Source: Bradyrhizobium cytisi (GTDB lineage: Bacteria > Pseudomonadota > Alphaproteobacteria > Rhizobiales > Xanthobacteraceae). Taken from it: DNA of 64,000 nt. Shown in pieces: positions 16,874 to 26,065 of the stretch (position 1 is its first letter; every line of letters starts with the position of its first letter). The position numbers were made by a program, and so were the translations under genes. The stretch is from assembly GCF_008123515.1 (NCBI RefSeq), contig NZ_VSSR01000062.1, forward strand, positions 1 to 64,000, given 5' to 3'. The notes beneath the pieces are model-generated. The model worked only from the letters and a program-made list of their open reading frames with translations, was not told the DNA's origin and ran no database searches.

Positions 16874-18939
16874 GGCATGGCCTTGCTGGACAAAGCATGA
16901 GCATCCGGAAACATCGTCCGACGCAGGCCGATCAGCGCGAGCGTTCGCTGCTGGCAGGCGGTCGTGTCTTTGCGCGTGTCGCACAGCGCGTTGTCGATCG
17001 CGGCCAGAAGAGCGCGCGCATCGTCAGGCTTCAGTTTCGCGTTGCCGCGGGCCAGCCAGCGGAATGCCTGCGACAGCATCGGCAGAAGCTGCTGGAGGTC
17101 AGGGTCGCTGCGCGCGTCCTCGTGCACCGCGGCTTGCCTGAGCGCGAGTAGATCGAGGCCGATTTGCAGCGCGGCCAAAGGACGGGCTTCCACCGCGATG
17201 TCCGTCGTCGCGTCAGCCAGCCGAGGGATCACCAGGCCGAATCGATCAAGCATGATGCTGGTCCATCCGGCGCGGCTCATCAGCCGCCGTGCAGCAGCCA
17301 GCCTCGCCAGATCGGACCAGCCGTGGCGCAGCAGACGCTGCGCCGCTCCCGATGCTGACAGTGAACGCAGCAATCGAATTGCGATGAACGCTGTGAGAAG
17401 TCCGATCATCGCAGCCGCATTGCTATTGATGAATAGAGCGAAGTCGGCGCTGAATTTGTTCTGGAGGTCGAGCGCGCTGATCAGTCCGAGACCGAGCGCC
17501 AGCGCCTTGATGAAATGCCGGGGATTGGCCTGCAGATAGCCGATCACCAGAAAGGTCGGCGCCAGCGAGAAGACCAGCATCGGAAAGCCGGTGATGGCCG
17601 GGAAGATCACGAACAGGTAGATCGCGGCGATCGGCAGGCAGGCCAGCGTCCAGAGCGCGTAGGAAATCAGCGTTGGCGCGGGATCGTCGAGGCTGCTGTA
17701 GAGCGCCGCGGCGATGGCGGCGATTTGCGTGGCGACGCCGCCTTCCGGCCAGGCCGTCGTGATCCAGACCGTGCAGCAGCCGAGCACGGCGACGCCAAGA
17801 GCCACGACCGACAGAACGGAAAGGCCGGGATCGCTGTGCAGGCGTCGCCTCACGGGTCTATCCCGCAGGCCAGCTTGGCTCCAAATGGCAGGGTGAGCAC
17901 CGCTGTGCAATTCGCGCGACAGGTTTCGCGCGGCAGCCAGCGCTTCGATCAGCGTGGCCAATCTGGCCGCGGTTCCGGCCTCGATCAGCCGATCCCATTC
18001 GCTGCGATCGTCGCAACAGGTCGCTTCGAACGATGTGCACTTTCTGATCAGTTCGTCGGAAGTGGCCGGTGATCGCTCCGGCGCACGTGTCCAGTCGGCG
18101 AGTTCAGACAGCAGGTGGTTCAACTCGGCCGAGCGCCGCTCTCCCAGGGCGGCGAGTCCGTCCTCCACCGACAGCAGCATCGGCAAGACCAATGCGAGCT
18201 GGTCCTGCACGGCACCGATGGCGCGCAGGTCCGGCTTGCTCGCGGCGGTGTCGTAGCGCAGGTGCGTCGACAGGATCTCGATTTGCGTGATGTCCGCAGC
18301 GAGCTTCCAGCGCCCCGTATTCGGTGCCTTGTCGACGCGCGCGCAGAGCACATCGGTGGTCCGGGCGAAGGCGTCCGACAATGCGGCGCAGAGGGATTTC
18401 AGCACAGGAGTAGTGACGTCGCGCGGGAACAGCAGGGTGTGCACCAGGGTCGCACAGCCGATGCCGAGCAGGATCTCCTCGACACGCGACAGCGCGGTCA
18501 CAAATACCATCGCCGGAACGTTGACGCTCGAGAACGCGATTGTCGTCGCGGTGTAGCCTGCCAGCAGGAAAGCATAGCTGCGCGGCGTGCGGTCCTGCAA
18601 GGAGATATAGAGGCAGAGTCCGGCCCATGCGGTAACGGCAACCGACAATAACGCGGGTTGATCGACCAGGATCGGGACCAGCGCCAGCGCCGCGCAGGCG
18701 CCCAGCAATGTCCCGACAAAGCGGTAGACGGCGCGTGACCGAACCGCGCCGGCGAACGGCTGTGCGGTCAGATAGACCGTGAGCATCGCCCAATACGGCC
18801 GCTCCAATCCGAGCCGGAAGGCAAAATAGATCGCGAGCATTGCCGCGATGAAGGAGTTCGCCGAGAACAGCGCCCATTTCGGATCGAGCCGGCCGGGCGC
18901 TGCTGCTGCGAGAAGCCGAGACAGAAATGGTGAAGGCAT
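16870..18939 (-). CDS. FUSC-family inner-membrane efflux protein (AaeB-like)
   Basis: 689 residues with two clusters of hydrophobic helices (about 25-170 and 350-500), each followed by a soluble domain, as in fusaric-acid-resistance/AaeB transporters. R-P-Y-W-A-M-L-T-V-Y-L near residue 42 is typical. I start at the ATG at 18937-18939; the frame is open upstream, but that part lies in the promoter region shared with the divergent AraC gene. It is first gene of the FUSC, DUF1656, HlyD operon. Confidence 0.9.
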   Translation of the reverse strand: MPSPFLSRLLAAAAPGRLDPKWALFSANSFIAAMLAIYFAFRLGLERPYWAMLTVYLTAQPFAGAVRSRAVYRFVGTLLGACAALALVPILVDQPALLSVAVTAWAGLCLYISLQDRTPRSYAFLLAGYTATTIAFSSVNVPAMVFVTALSRVEEILLGIGCATLVHTLLFPRDVTTPVLKSLCAALSDAFARTTDVLCARVDKAPNTGRWKLAADITQIEILSTHLRYDTAASKPDLRAIGAVQDQLALVLPMLLSVEDGLAALGERRSAELNHLLSELADWTRAPERSPATSDELIRKCTSFEATCCDDRSEWDRLIEAGTAARLATLIEALAAARNLSRELHSGAHPAIWSQAGLRDRPVRRRLHSDPGLSVLSVVALGVAVLGCCTVWITTAWPEGGVATQIAAIAAALYSSLDDPAPTLISYALWTLACLPIAAIYLFVIFPAITGFPMLVFSLAPTFLVIGYLQANPRHFIKALALGLGLISALDLQNKFSADFALFINSNAAAMIGLLTAFIAIRLLRSLSASGAAQRLLRHGWSDLARLAAARRLMSRAGWTSIMLDRFGLVIPRLADATTDIAVEARPLAALQIGLDLLALRQAAVHEDARSDPDLQQLLPMLSQAFRWLARGNAKLKPDDARALLAAIDNALCDTRKDTTACQQRTLALIGLRRTMFPDAHALSSKAMP

Positions 18940-19029
18940 GATGTGATCGTCCGTGAAGCACGGAGACCATAGGCGTTGCTGCGTCGAGAGAATTTCGTTA
19001 TTCTGCCAATTAATTGCTAAAGGATGACA
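18940..19029. promoter_or_regulatory. Divergent promoter region between efflux operon and AraC gene
   Basis: A 90-base, relatively AT-rich interval between divergently transcribed genes. It must carry both promoters and probably the AraC-type operator. I see AT-rich sequence at about 18991-19021 but cannot define -35/-10 boxes with confidence. Confidence 0.45.
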
Positions 19030-19968
19030 ATGCGCGGCACGCTCTATCAGCACTATCGGCGGTTCGATCCTGACATTTTGGACCGTCCGATCGTGGCCGG
19101 CATGGTGGATACCCGGGAGCAGGAGGACGAACTGCCGGTTCATATCCATCGCAAGGGACAGCTCGTCCTCGCCCAGCGCGGCGGTGTGACGTGCGAAGTG
19201 CCGAGCGGCCTGTGGATGGTCCCGCCGCGCTGCGGCGTCTGGATTCCCGGCGGTATGCCCCACAGCAATCGCGTCAGCGGCAACGCCAGCCTGCTGTTTC
19301 TCTATGTGGACATGGATGCGGCGAGCGTGCCGCAGGAATGCTGCACGCTGTCGATCTCACCGCTGTTGCACGAGCTGATCCATCGGATGGCGACGCTGCC
19401 CCCGCTCTACGATCCCGACGGCCCGCCCGCGCAGATCGCCGCGGTGCTCCTCAACGAGTTGATCGCCATGCCGACCGAACGGCTGCATCTTCCGATCACG
19501 CGGAGTTCGAAACTGCGTATGATCGCCGATGCCTTGATGGACAATCCGGCCGACCGTAGGACCGTGGCGGAGTGGGCGCAAGCCGTCGCGCTCGGCGAGC
19601 GGACGCTGATGCGCATTGTGCTCGCCGAGACCGGCATGACCTTCAGTCGCTGGCGTCAGCAGCTTCAGATCATCGTCGCCATCCAGAAATTGTCTGCTGG
19701 CAACACGGTTCAGTCCGTGTCCGAGGCGCTCGGCTACGAGTCGGTGAGTGCGTTCATCACCATGTTCAAGAAGGCGCTTGGCAAATCGCCGGCGCGCTAC
19801 TTCTCCGAGCGCGAGGCCGGCCAGGCTGGCCCGGGGGAGACCTGCCGCGAGACGAACTGCAAGCTTCGCCGGATGCCTGAGGTGCGGGACGCGCTCAATG
19901 GACTTTCGCAACGCGGATGGCTGGAGTTAGAGCGCTTCGTTTCGGACGATCTCGATGCCGAAGCCTGA
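19030..19968 (+). CDS. AraC-family regulator adjacent to the efflux operon
   Basis: 312 residues. The N-terminal cupin-like AraC_N domain (L-P-V-H-I-H-R-K-G-Q-L-V near 38) precedes a C-terminal AraC double helix-turn-helix (G-M-T-F-S-R-W-R-Q-Q and L-G-Y-E-S-V-S-A-F-I). The second ATG (19030) has AAAGG at good spacing, so I prefer it to 19024. It is clearly paralogous to the AraC at 33779-34639, sharing H-R-K-G-Q-L-V, C-C-T-L, R-W-R-Q and A-F-I-T-M-F-K-K. It probably controls the divergent efflux operon. The last 42 bases overlap the convergent ribB gene. Confidence 0.9.
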   Translation: MRGTLYQHYRRFDPDILDRPIVAGMVDTREQEDELPVHIHRKGQLVLAQRGGVTCEVPSGLWMVPPRCGVWIPGGMPHSNRVSGNASLLFLYVDMDAASVPQECCTLSISPLLHELIHRMATLPPLYDPDGPPAQIAAVLLNELIAMPTERLHLPITRSSKLRMIADALMDNPADRRTVAEWAQAVALGERTLMRIVLAETGMTFSRWRQQLQIIVAIQKLSAGNTVQSVSEALGYESVSAFITMFKKALGKSPARYFSEREAGQAGPGETCRETNCKLRRMPEVRDALNGLSQRGWLELERFVSDDLDAEA

Positions 19969-21003
19969 CAGTCCCTTGAAGTGATGCGTCGACGACGTGA
20001 GGTGACGGATGGAGCTGATCTTGAGATCCCGCAGGATCTGGGCGCCGACGCCGATCTCGCGCCATTGCCGATTACGGTCGTCTTCGCGCGAACTGATCGG
20101 GCCTAGCGGCGCAGGCGGAACGCCCGCCGCGCCGTCGCGCAGATAGACGAGCACGCCGCTGCCATTATCCTTGAAGCGTTGCAGAATGACGTTCATCTTG
20201 GCCTGTTCCTGACCAGAGAACAAATCGCGCAGGATGTTGGGTTTGTAGAAGCGCGTAAGGACGTTGGTGCCGTCGCCCAGTTCTCCGTAGATATAGGCGA
20301 CGTGATGAATGGGGTCGAACGGCGAGCGATACGAATAGCCCTGGAGCGGGCCGATCGGGCTCTCCGCCGTGACGCTCGAGACGCGCTCGATCAGCGTCTC
20401 GCGGGCCTGCCGGAAGCTGATGAGGTCTGCGATGGTGACCTGTTTCAGCTTGTGCTTGTCGGCGAACGCCGCGACTTGCGGCCCCTTCATCACCGAGCCA
20501 TCGTCGTTCATCAGTTCGCTGATGACGCCGACCGGCTCGAGACCTGCCAGTCTGCACAGGTCGACGGCGGCCTCGGTGTGACCCGAGCGCATGAGTACGC
20601 CCCCTTCTTTTGCGATCAGCGGGAAGACGTGTCCCGGCCGGCAAAAATCGCCGGCGCCAGCGTTGGGGTTGGCGAGTGCACGGCAGCACGAGGCCCGCTC
20701 TTCGGCCGAGATGCCCGTACCGTTATCCGGCCGGTAGTCCACTGACGCGGTAAACGCCGTGGTGTGAGCCGAGTCGTTGTTGACAACCATCGGGTCAAGC
20801 CGCAGGCGTCTCGCGTCTTCGAGGGTAATCGGAGCGCAGACGATTCCCGATGTATGGCGAATGATGAAGGCCATCTTCTCAGCGGTACACCGCGAGGCGG
20901 CAACGATGAGGTCCCCTTCGCCCTCGCGATCGTCGTCGTCGGTGACCACGACGATTTCGCCGTCGGCGAGCGCCTGCAGGGCCGCTTCGATCACACCCGT
21001 CAT
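19927..21003 (-). CDS. ribB: 3,4-dihydroxy-2-butanone 4-phosphate synthase with degenerate GTP cyclohydrolase II domain
   Basis: 358 residues. Residues 1-200 or so are RibB: D-D-D-D-R-E-G-E-G-D-L near 22, T-G-I-S-A-E-E-R, G-H-V-F-P-L and G-H-T-E-A-A-V-D-L. It converts ribulose 5-phosphate into the four-carbon riboflavin precursor. The C-terminal half aligns in position with GTP cyclohydrolase II but lacks the zinc-binding Cys cluster and the R-V-H-S-E-C motif, so only RibB activity is expected. This hybrid resembles the proteobacterial variant described as ribBX. It sits next to an Lrp gene and a cluster with two flavin-using proteins. I start at the family ATG at 21001-21003. Confidence 0.85.
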   Translation of the reverse strand: MTGVIEAALQALADGEIVVVTDDDDREGEGDLIVAASRCTAEKMAFIIRHTSGIVCAPITLEDARRLRLDPMVVNNDSAHTTAFTASVDYRPDNGTGISAEERASCCRALANPNAGAGDFCRPGHVFPLIAKEGGVLMRSGHTEAAVDLCRLAGLEPVGVISELMNDDGSVMKGPQVAAFADKHKLKQVTIADLISFRQARETLIERVSSVTAESPIGPLQGYSYRSPFDPIHHVAYIYGELGDGTNVLTRFYKPNILRDLFSGQEQAKMNVILQRFKDNGSGVLVYLRDGAAGVPPAPLGPISSREDDRNRQWREIGVGAQILRDLKISSIRHLTSSTHHFKGLSGFGIEIVRNEAL

Positions 21004-21145
21004 CTCGGTCGCTCTGCTCGCTGGAACCGACGGGTGGTCGCGTTGGGTCTTGTGCGGATTGTCAGGCTCGCAGCGCCGCTCGAGCACTCTGCCGATCTTA
21101 ACTTCACCATTATTGTGAACTGGCCCGAGCGCATGGCGGGGCGCC

Positions 21146-21769
21146 TCATAGTCTTTCCACGCTGTAGCTGGGACGATTGGTGTCCAGCCCGATCGGCGCA
21201 TCGGACAGCAAAGGACCAGTTGGGTCGTATCGGGGTCTTGGTGAGCGCTCCAGAGGGCGCGAGGGGTTGGCGCAAGCCTTGACGGTGACCGGCCGATTGG
21301 TGTCGATCGGCAGCACGGTCTTGTACGAAATGCGCTTGAGGGCCAGATTTGATCGAATGCTGCTGACGCCGGGGATGCGGGATAGTTTGTTGACAATCAG
21401 GTCTTCGAGATCTTCGATGTCGGCCGCCATGACGCGGAGCATGTAGTCGCTCTCACCGGTCATGAGATAGCATTCCATTACCTGGGCCAGCCGGTCGATG
21501 GATCGTGTGAAATTCTCGAGGGACGTCTGGACCTGCTTTTCCAGCTTGATCTGGATGAAAGCCGTTACACCAATGCCGAGCACGGCGGGATCGAGAAGGG
21601 CGATCCGTCGATCGATCACACCGAGCTTTTCGAGTGTTCTGACGCGTGCCAGACACGGCGACGGCGAGAGATTCACGCGTGATGCGAGCTCGACATTGGT
21701 CAAGCTCGCATTCTGCTGGAGCTCGTTGAGGATCTTGATATCTATTCTGTCGAGAGAGGTCGTTGACAT
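21146..21769 (-). CDS. Lrp/AsnC-family transcriptional regulator
   Basis: 207 residues. The winged HTH is at residues 5-60 (D-R-I-D-I-K-I-L-N-E-L-Q, then L-S-P-S-P-C-L-A-R-V), then the RAM ligand-binding domain (Y-L-M-T-G-E-S-D-Y-M-L near 102). About 45 extra residues follow the normal end of an Lrp protein. It lies 142 bases upstream of ribB on the same strand and is divergent from the VOC/flavin reductase genes. It could control either side in response to an amino acid or catabolite. Confidence 0.88.
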   Translation of the reverse strand: MSTTSLDRIDIKILNELQQNASLTNVELASRVNLSPSPCLARVRTLEKLGVIDRRIALLDPAVLGIGVTAFIQIKLEKQVQTSLENFTRSIDRLAQVMECYLMTGESDYMLRVMAADIEDLEDLIVNKLSRIPGVSSIRSNLALKRISYKTVLPIDTNRPVTVKACANPSRPLERSPRPRYDPTGPLLSDAPIGLDTNRPSYSVERL

Positions 21770-22379
21770 CGCGTATCTCCCAATTATGGCAGTCTTCTGC
21801 GGCGCGTATCACCGTCGTTTGCGGGGTGATGACAATCGCGTGGTAAAAGCTAACCGCAATTGCGCTTGTGGGATTTCGACAAATCATCGACTTATATTGA
21901 AAAACCGTCAACCTTCGCATTGTGCATTGCGATCAGGAGGTTAGTTGCCTACTTCTGATACATTTTTTGCCTATGCGATATGCAGGCCGACGTTGATCCG
22001 CGGATTCGGTCAAGATGTAATGCCCGCCGCTCCATCGATTGGCTCCCCATGTCACTTGACGGGATGTGCAGCAGAGCTCGATGTCGAGAGCTGCCCTGTT
22101 TCGTACAACCGTCTGTCGTCGCGTGTGGCCTTGGTCCCACTTCGCTGACCACGCCGCGGGCGTTGCGTGAGACAAAAGGTTCGGCAGCAACGACGCCCAC
22201 CCTCGTCAACCAGAAAATGGCAAAGATCGGCCGGATGCAGAGTTGGATCTAGCGACTCGACAAGTTGTTACAGCATAAAATGCTGATGAAGCTTCTGTGA
22301 CAGGCGTTGTTCAAGCAGTAATGCTGAGAGGCTCGGGCGACTATCCACCCACGATCGCACTTGGGTAGCGACGGTTTGG
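21770..22379. other. Intergenic region between Lrp and VOC genes
   Basis: About 600 bases. It presumably holds the promoters of the divergent Lrp and VOC genes. A TTG-initiated frame of 67 codons (21945-22148) has a good AGGAGG upstream and three Cys, but I cannot assign it. The part near the VOC gene carries the inverted repeat listed separately. Confidence 0.5.
22270..22285. promoter_or_regulatory. Candidate operator: inverted repeat CAGCAT-AAA-ATGCTG
   Basis: A perfect 6-bp inverted repeat with a 3-base spacer lies about 95 bases upstream of the VOC gene, and another ATGCTG half-site is at 22321-22326. The 12-mer ACAGCATAAAAT (22270-22281) recurs exactly at 28505-28516 in front of the monooxygenase gene. 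Which regulator binds is unknown; the flanking Lrp and AraC proteins are candidates. Confidence 0.45.
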
Positions 22380-22733
22380 ATGTCGAGCGTGAAACTGAAG
22401 CAAGTCTATTTGACAGCGAACGATCCTGGACGCCTGGCCGAGTTCTACGAAGGCCTGGGTCTGAAGGTGCGCTTCGCTGACCCCGGCAAGTGGATCCAGT
22501 TCGTGAGCGATGCGGCTGCGTTCTGCGTCGCCGGACCGACGGAGTCGGTCTCGGACCAGCTGCAAGATGCCGTTCTTGTCTTCGATGTCGATGACCTCGA
22601 GGCCGCCATGGAGCGTGCCGCAGCCATGGGGGCGCAAGTCGGCGCAGTTCGGGACATGGCCAGTCACGGCCGTGCGGTGAAGGTGCGGGATCCGGGCGGC
22701 AACGTCATCCAGTTCTATCAAGCAGCCGGATAG
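22380..22733 (+). CDS. VOC-superfamily (glyoxalase/dioxygenase-like) protein
   Basis: 117 residues forming one betaalphabetabetabeta pair: L-K-Q-V-Y-L-T-A-N-D near the start, F-Y-E-G-L-G-L-K-V-R-F, and the closing K-V-R-D-P-G-G-N-V-I-Q-F. Members include glyoxalases, ring-cleaving dioxygenases and isomerases, often metal-dependent. The His at the usual first metal position is not evident (Y-L instead), so activity is uncertain. It is the first gene downstream of the inverted repeat and is co-directional with the flavin reductase 70 bases on. Confidence 0.8.
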   Translation: MSSVKLKQVYLTANDPGRLAEFYEGLGLKVRFADPGKWIQFVSDAAAFCVAGPTESVSDQLQDAVLVFDVDDLEAAMERAAAMGAQVGAVRDMASHGRAVKVRDPGGNVIQFYQAAG

Positions 22734-22802
22734 CTCAGACGTTCACCGGGGCAGCGCTGCATGCCCGGACTCACAACCAGACAAAGAGGGCGCATCCATC
22801 CC

Positions 22803-23345
22803 ATGAATCCAAGGGTCGTAGCCATGCCGTCCGCAACACCGCTGTCCGAAACGAGCCCACTCGATGCCGCAGCATTCCGCGCTGCAATGCGCAGCGTGCC
22901 GGGCACCGTGTCGATCGTCACGACAGGCCGGGCGCCGAACCGCCATGGTCTGACACTGACGGCGGGCTGCTCACTGTCGGCGGCTCCGCCCAGCGTGCTG
23001 GTTTGCGTCAATCGATCTGCCGGTGCGCACGACACCATTCTCAGCAGTCGGTCGTTCTGCTGGAATATTCTGGGGGTCGAGCATCGCGATCTGGCGCTCA
23101 AGTTTTCCGGGCAGGACGGCAGCAAGGGCGATATCCGCTTCGGCGACGGTTTGTGGTGCGATCTCAAAACCGGAGCACCGAGTCTGGTCGGCGCGGTCTG
23201 CAGCTTCGATTGCCGCGTGGTGAATGCTTACAGCGACAGTAGTCACACCATTTTCACCGGAGAGGTGGTGGCTCAGACCACGAGAGCCGGATGTGAGTCG
23301 CTCGTCTACATCGACGGATGTTTCGCCGCGCCAAAGGCGGTCTGA
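22803..23345 (+). CDS. Flavin reductase family protein
   Basis: About 180 residues of the DIM6/NTAB flavin reductase fold: F-R-A-A-M-R-S-V-P-G-T-V-S-I-V-T-T near residue 27, then G-L-T-L-T-A-G-C-S-L-S with P-P-S-V-L-V-C-V-N, the FMN-binding core. Such enzymes use NAD(P)H to make free reduced flavin for a partner monooxygenase; the luciferase-like protein at 28611-29744 is the obvious candidate. The start could be 22824 instead, where AGGG has better spacing. It is followed after 113 bases by livH. Confidence 0.85.
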   Translation: MNPRVVAMPSATPLSETSPLDAAAFRAAMRSVPGTVSIVTTGRAPNRHGLTLTAGCSLSAAPPSVLVCVNRSAGAHDTILSSRSFCWNILGVEHRDLALKFSGQDGSKGDIRFGDGLWCDLKTGAPSLVGAVCSFDCRVVNAYSDSSHTIFTGEVVAQTTRAGCESLVYIDGCFAAPKAV

Positions 23346-23458
23346 AGCACAGACGACGTCAGGCGCCGCTACGTTTCCGCTACAGCCAAGATGGAACCGA
23401 TCAGCATGCAAGGAAGACGAAGACTTTCCATCGCGCATCCATCAGCGGTCGGTCGCTG

Positions 23459-24328
23459 ATGCTGTCGCTCTGGCTCAATGTCATCGCCGGCGGGGTGCTC
23501 ATCGGACTGGTTTACGGGCTCGTCGCGCTCGGTCTCACGATCATCTTCGGCGTCATGCGCGTGGTCAATTTCGCTCATGGCGAGATGGTCGTGTTCGGGA
23601 TCTACATCGGATACTGGACCGTTCGAATTTGGGACGTCCCGATCTTTCTAGCCGCTGCGGTCGCCGCGGTCGTCATGTTCGTGTTCGGCTATCTGCTGGA
23701 GACGCTCGTCGTGAAGCGGTTCGTCAATCGGCCGCATCATTATCAGTTTATCGTCTTCATCGGCCTCTCACTGCTTTTCAGCGGCGTATTGCTGATGTCG
23801 TTCGGTCCGGATCCGCGGCCGACGGCGTCTCAGCTGTCCTTCCAGACCGTGAGCGTGGGACCGCTCACCTTGGATTGGGCCCGCATCCAGGCGGCCGCTA
23901 CGGCCGGCCTGCTAATCGCCGCACTGGGAGCCTATCTGAAGTACTCCGCATTCGGCCGATCGCTGCGGGGCGCCGCCAATAATCGACTCGGCGGACTGGT
24001 GGTCGGGCTTAATATCCCTCGGGTCTATGCGGTGACCTTCGGCATCGGAGCCGCCTGCGCTGGCGTCGCCGGCGCATTGATCTCGCCGCTGTTCGATGCG
24101 CAACCCTATCTCGCCGTCGACTTCACGCTGCTGGCCTTCGTGACGGTGATCGTCGGCGGTCTCGGCAGCTTCGGCGGCGCTCTTCTGGGCGGCCTGACGA
24201 TCGGAGTCGCCGAAGCGATCGCGGCCTTGATGTTCACGCCGTCGATGAAAACTGCACTCCCTTACGCGCTCCTGATAATCATCCTGATTTTACGTCCGAG
24301 GGGGTTTTTCGGTGCAAAGGACATCTGA
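23459..24328 (+). CDS. livH: Branched-chain amino-acid-type ABC transporter permease LivH
   Basis: 289 residues, all hydrophobic helices. The typical LivH opening (G-G-V-L-I-G-L-V-Y-G-L-V-A-L-G-L), N-F-A-H-G-E near 36 and the loop R-A/G-A-A-N-N with G-L-N-I-P-R are present. It pairs with LivM and two ATPases; the binding protein for the set is probably encoded at 32483. HAAT-type transporters of this kind carry many aromatic and carboxylic substrates besides amino acids. Confidence 0.93.
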   Translation: MLSLWLNVIAGGVLIGLVYGLVALGLTIIFGVMRVVNFAHGEMVVFGIYIGYWTVRIWDVPIFLAAAVAAVVMFVFGYLLETLVVKRFVNRPHHYQFIVFIGLSLLFSGVLLMSFGPDPRPTASQLSFQTVSVGPLTLDWARIQAAATAGLLIAALGAYLKYSAFGRSLRGAANNRLGGLVVGLNIPRVYAVTFGIGAACAGVAGALISPLFDAQPYLAVDFTLLAFVTVIVGGLGSFGGALLGGLTIGVAEAIAALMFTPSMKTALPYALLIIILILRPRGFFGAKDI

Positions 24329-25343
24329 TCAAGCCAGCGACACCAAGCGTTGGGGCGCCGGCGCTCTGGTCTTCGCCGCCCTGGCCATGGTGGGTGGCAT
24401 GTCCAACGCCTACGTCATCTCGCTTCTGACGATCGTCCTGTTGTTCACCTTCCTGGGACAATCGTGGAACCTGATGCTCGGGATCGGCGGGCAGCTATCC
24501 ATCGGTCACGCGCTGTTCGTTGGAATCGGTGCGTATGCGGTGGCGATCCTGAACATCAAATACGGCGTCACCCCGTGGATCGGTCTGCTGCTGGGCGCGG
24601 TGATTGCGGGCTTCGTCGGCGCTGTGCTGGCGTGGCTGAGCTTCCGCTTCGAGGTCCGTGGCATCTATTTCGCGCTGCTCACGATCGCGGCCGCCGAATT
24701 CGCCCGGATCATGTTCGGCGGGTGGGACTATGTCGGCGGCATGCAGGGCCTGTTCTATCAGGCACCGAGCGGCACGATGGACCTCGGGATGCTGCGCGGT
24801 GACGCGCGGTTTTACTACTTCGTCGCGCTCGCGCTTGCGGCCATCGGCGTCGCGGGAACGGAGCTGATCTCGCGGTCCTATTGGGGCTATGTCTGGCGGG
24901 CGATGCGGGACGACGACGAGGCCGCCCGCGCGCTGGGGGTGCGGACGTTTCGCCACAAGGTGCTGGTGGTCTCGATATCGGCCGCGACGGCCGCGATCGG
25001 CGGCGGCGTCCTGGGCCTGGTGCAGGGCGCGATCTTTCCGGATTCGATCATGGGCATGGCGATCTCGGTCGATGTCCTGATCGGCCCCGTGGTTGGCGGA
25101 TTGGGCACTGCATTCGGCCCGCTGGTCGGCTCGATGGCCGCGATCCCGCTGCATCACGCCATGGGGGCGCTCGGCGACAGCCTGGGGCTCCCCGGACTGA
25201 ACAGCGTCGCCTACGGGGCGGTGCTGATCCTGGTCGTGTGGTTTCTGCCCGACGGCATCTGGCCGGCGATCGTCCGGCTCTACGGGGCGATCCAGCTGCC
25301 GGCGCGCGGCCGGATCTCACAACTGCGGAAGGCCGAGGAATGA
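24312..25343 (+). CDS. livM: Branched-chain amino-acid-type ABC transporter permease LivM
   Basis: 343 residues starting at GTG 24312, 17 bases inside livH. Multiple membrane helices, the G-Q-L-S-I-G-H-A-L-F-V-G motif near 60 and R-D-D-D-E-A-A-R-A-L-G-V near 200 are diagnostic. It ends with an ATGA overlap into livG. It is the second subunit of the heterodimeric channel. Confidence 0.93.
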   Translation: MQRTSDQASDTKRWGAGALVFAALAMVGGMSNAYVISLLTIVLLFTFLGQSWNLMLGIGGQLSIGHALFVGIGAYAVAILNIKYGVTPWIGLLLGAVIAGFVGAVLAWLSFRFEVRGIYFALLTIAAAEFARIMFGGWDYVGGMQGLFYQAPSGTMDLGMLRGDARFYYFVALALAAIGVAGTELISRSYWGYVWRAMRDDDEAARALGVRTFRHKVLVVSISAATAAIGGGVLGLVQGAIFPDSIMGMAISVDVLIGPVVGGLGTAFGPLVGSMAAIPLHHAMGALGDSLGLPGLNSVAYGAVLILVVWFLPDGIWPAIVRLYGAIQLPARGRISQLRKAEE

Positions 25344-26065
25344 CCGCGCTGCTCGAAGTGAAGAACTTGACCAAAGCGTTCGTTGGATTGGTCGCGGTCA
25401 ATGACGTCAGCTTCTCACTGCAGGCAGGCCGCATCACCGCCCTGATCGGGCCGAACGGCGCCGGCAAGACCACCTGCTTCAATCTCGTCGCCGGGGCGCT
25501 GAGACCGACCGCCGGGCAGGTGTTGTTCGAGGGGTGTTTGCTCGAGCGCGAGCCGCCCGAAGCGGTGTGCCGCATGGGCATTGCGCGCACCTTCCAGATC
25601 GTCCGGCCGATGAAAGATATGTCGGTGCTCGAGAATGCCATGGTGGGCGCCTTCAGTTGGACGACGAACGTCAAGGAGGCGCGGGACAAGGCGTATGAGT
25701 CGCTCGAAAATGTCGGGCTCGCCGGCAAGGCGAATGCCCGGACGGATCAGTTGACGTTGCCCGATCGCAAGATGCTCGAGATGGCGAAGGCGCTCTCGAC
25801 TCGCCCTAAGTTGCTGCTGCTCGACGAAGTGATGGCGGGGCTGCGTCCGACCGAAGCGGCCGGCGTCGTCGGCGTGCTGCACCGGCTCGCCGAGAGTGGA
25901 CTGACGATCCTACTGGTCGAGCACGTGATGCGGATCGTGATGGAAGTGGCGTCGACCGTGGTGGTGCTTCACCACGGCGCCAAGATCGCCGAGGGCAAGC
26001 CGTCAGAGGTGGTAGCGGATCCTGCGGTGCTGGAAAGTTATCTGGGAGCCGGTTTCCATGCCTGA
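25340..26065 (+). CDS. livG: ABC transporter ATP-binding protein LivG
   Basis: 241 residues. Walker A is G-P-N-G-A-G-K-T-T near 36-44 and Walker B is L-L-L-L-D-E-V-M-A-G-L near 158. The usual L-S-G-G signature is replaced by L-T-L-P-D-R-K, a variant seen in some LivG proteins. The start overlaps the livM stop (ATGA) and the end overlaps livF by eight bases. Confidence 0.93.
   Translation: MTALLEVKNLTKAFVGLVAVNDVSFSLQAGRITALIGPNGAGKTTCFNLVAGALRPTAGQVLFEGCLLEREPPEAVCRMGIARTFQIVRPMKDMSVLENAMVGAFSWTTNVKEARDKAYESLENVGLAGKANARTDQLTLPDRKMLEMAKALSTRPKLLLLDEVMAGLRPTEAAGVVGVLHRLAESGLTILLVEHVMRIVMEVASTVVVLHHGAKIAEGKPSEVVADPAVLESYLGAGFHA

Noticed and set aside
19357-19911. A 184-codon frame antisense to the AraC gene
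   Set aside because: A shadow of a clear regulator gene with no independent support.
21945-22148. A TTG-started 67-codon frame with AGGAGG and three Cys
   Set aside because: A vague resemblance to the start of alkylmercury-lyase-type proteins is too weak, and there is no downstream continuation. Kept only as a note in the intergenic entry.
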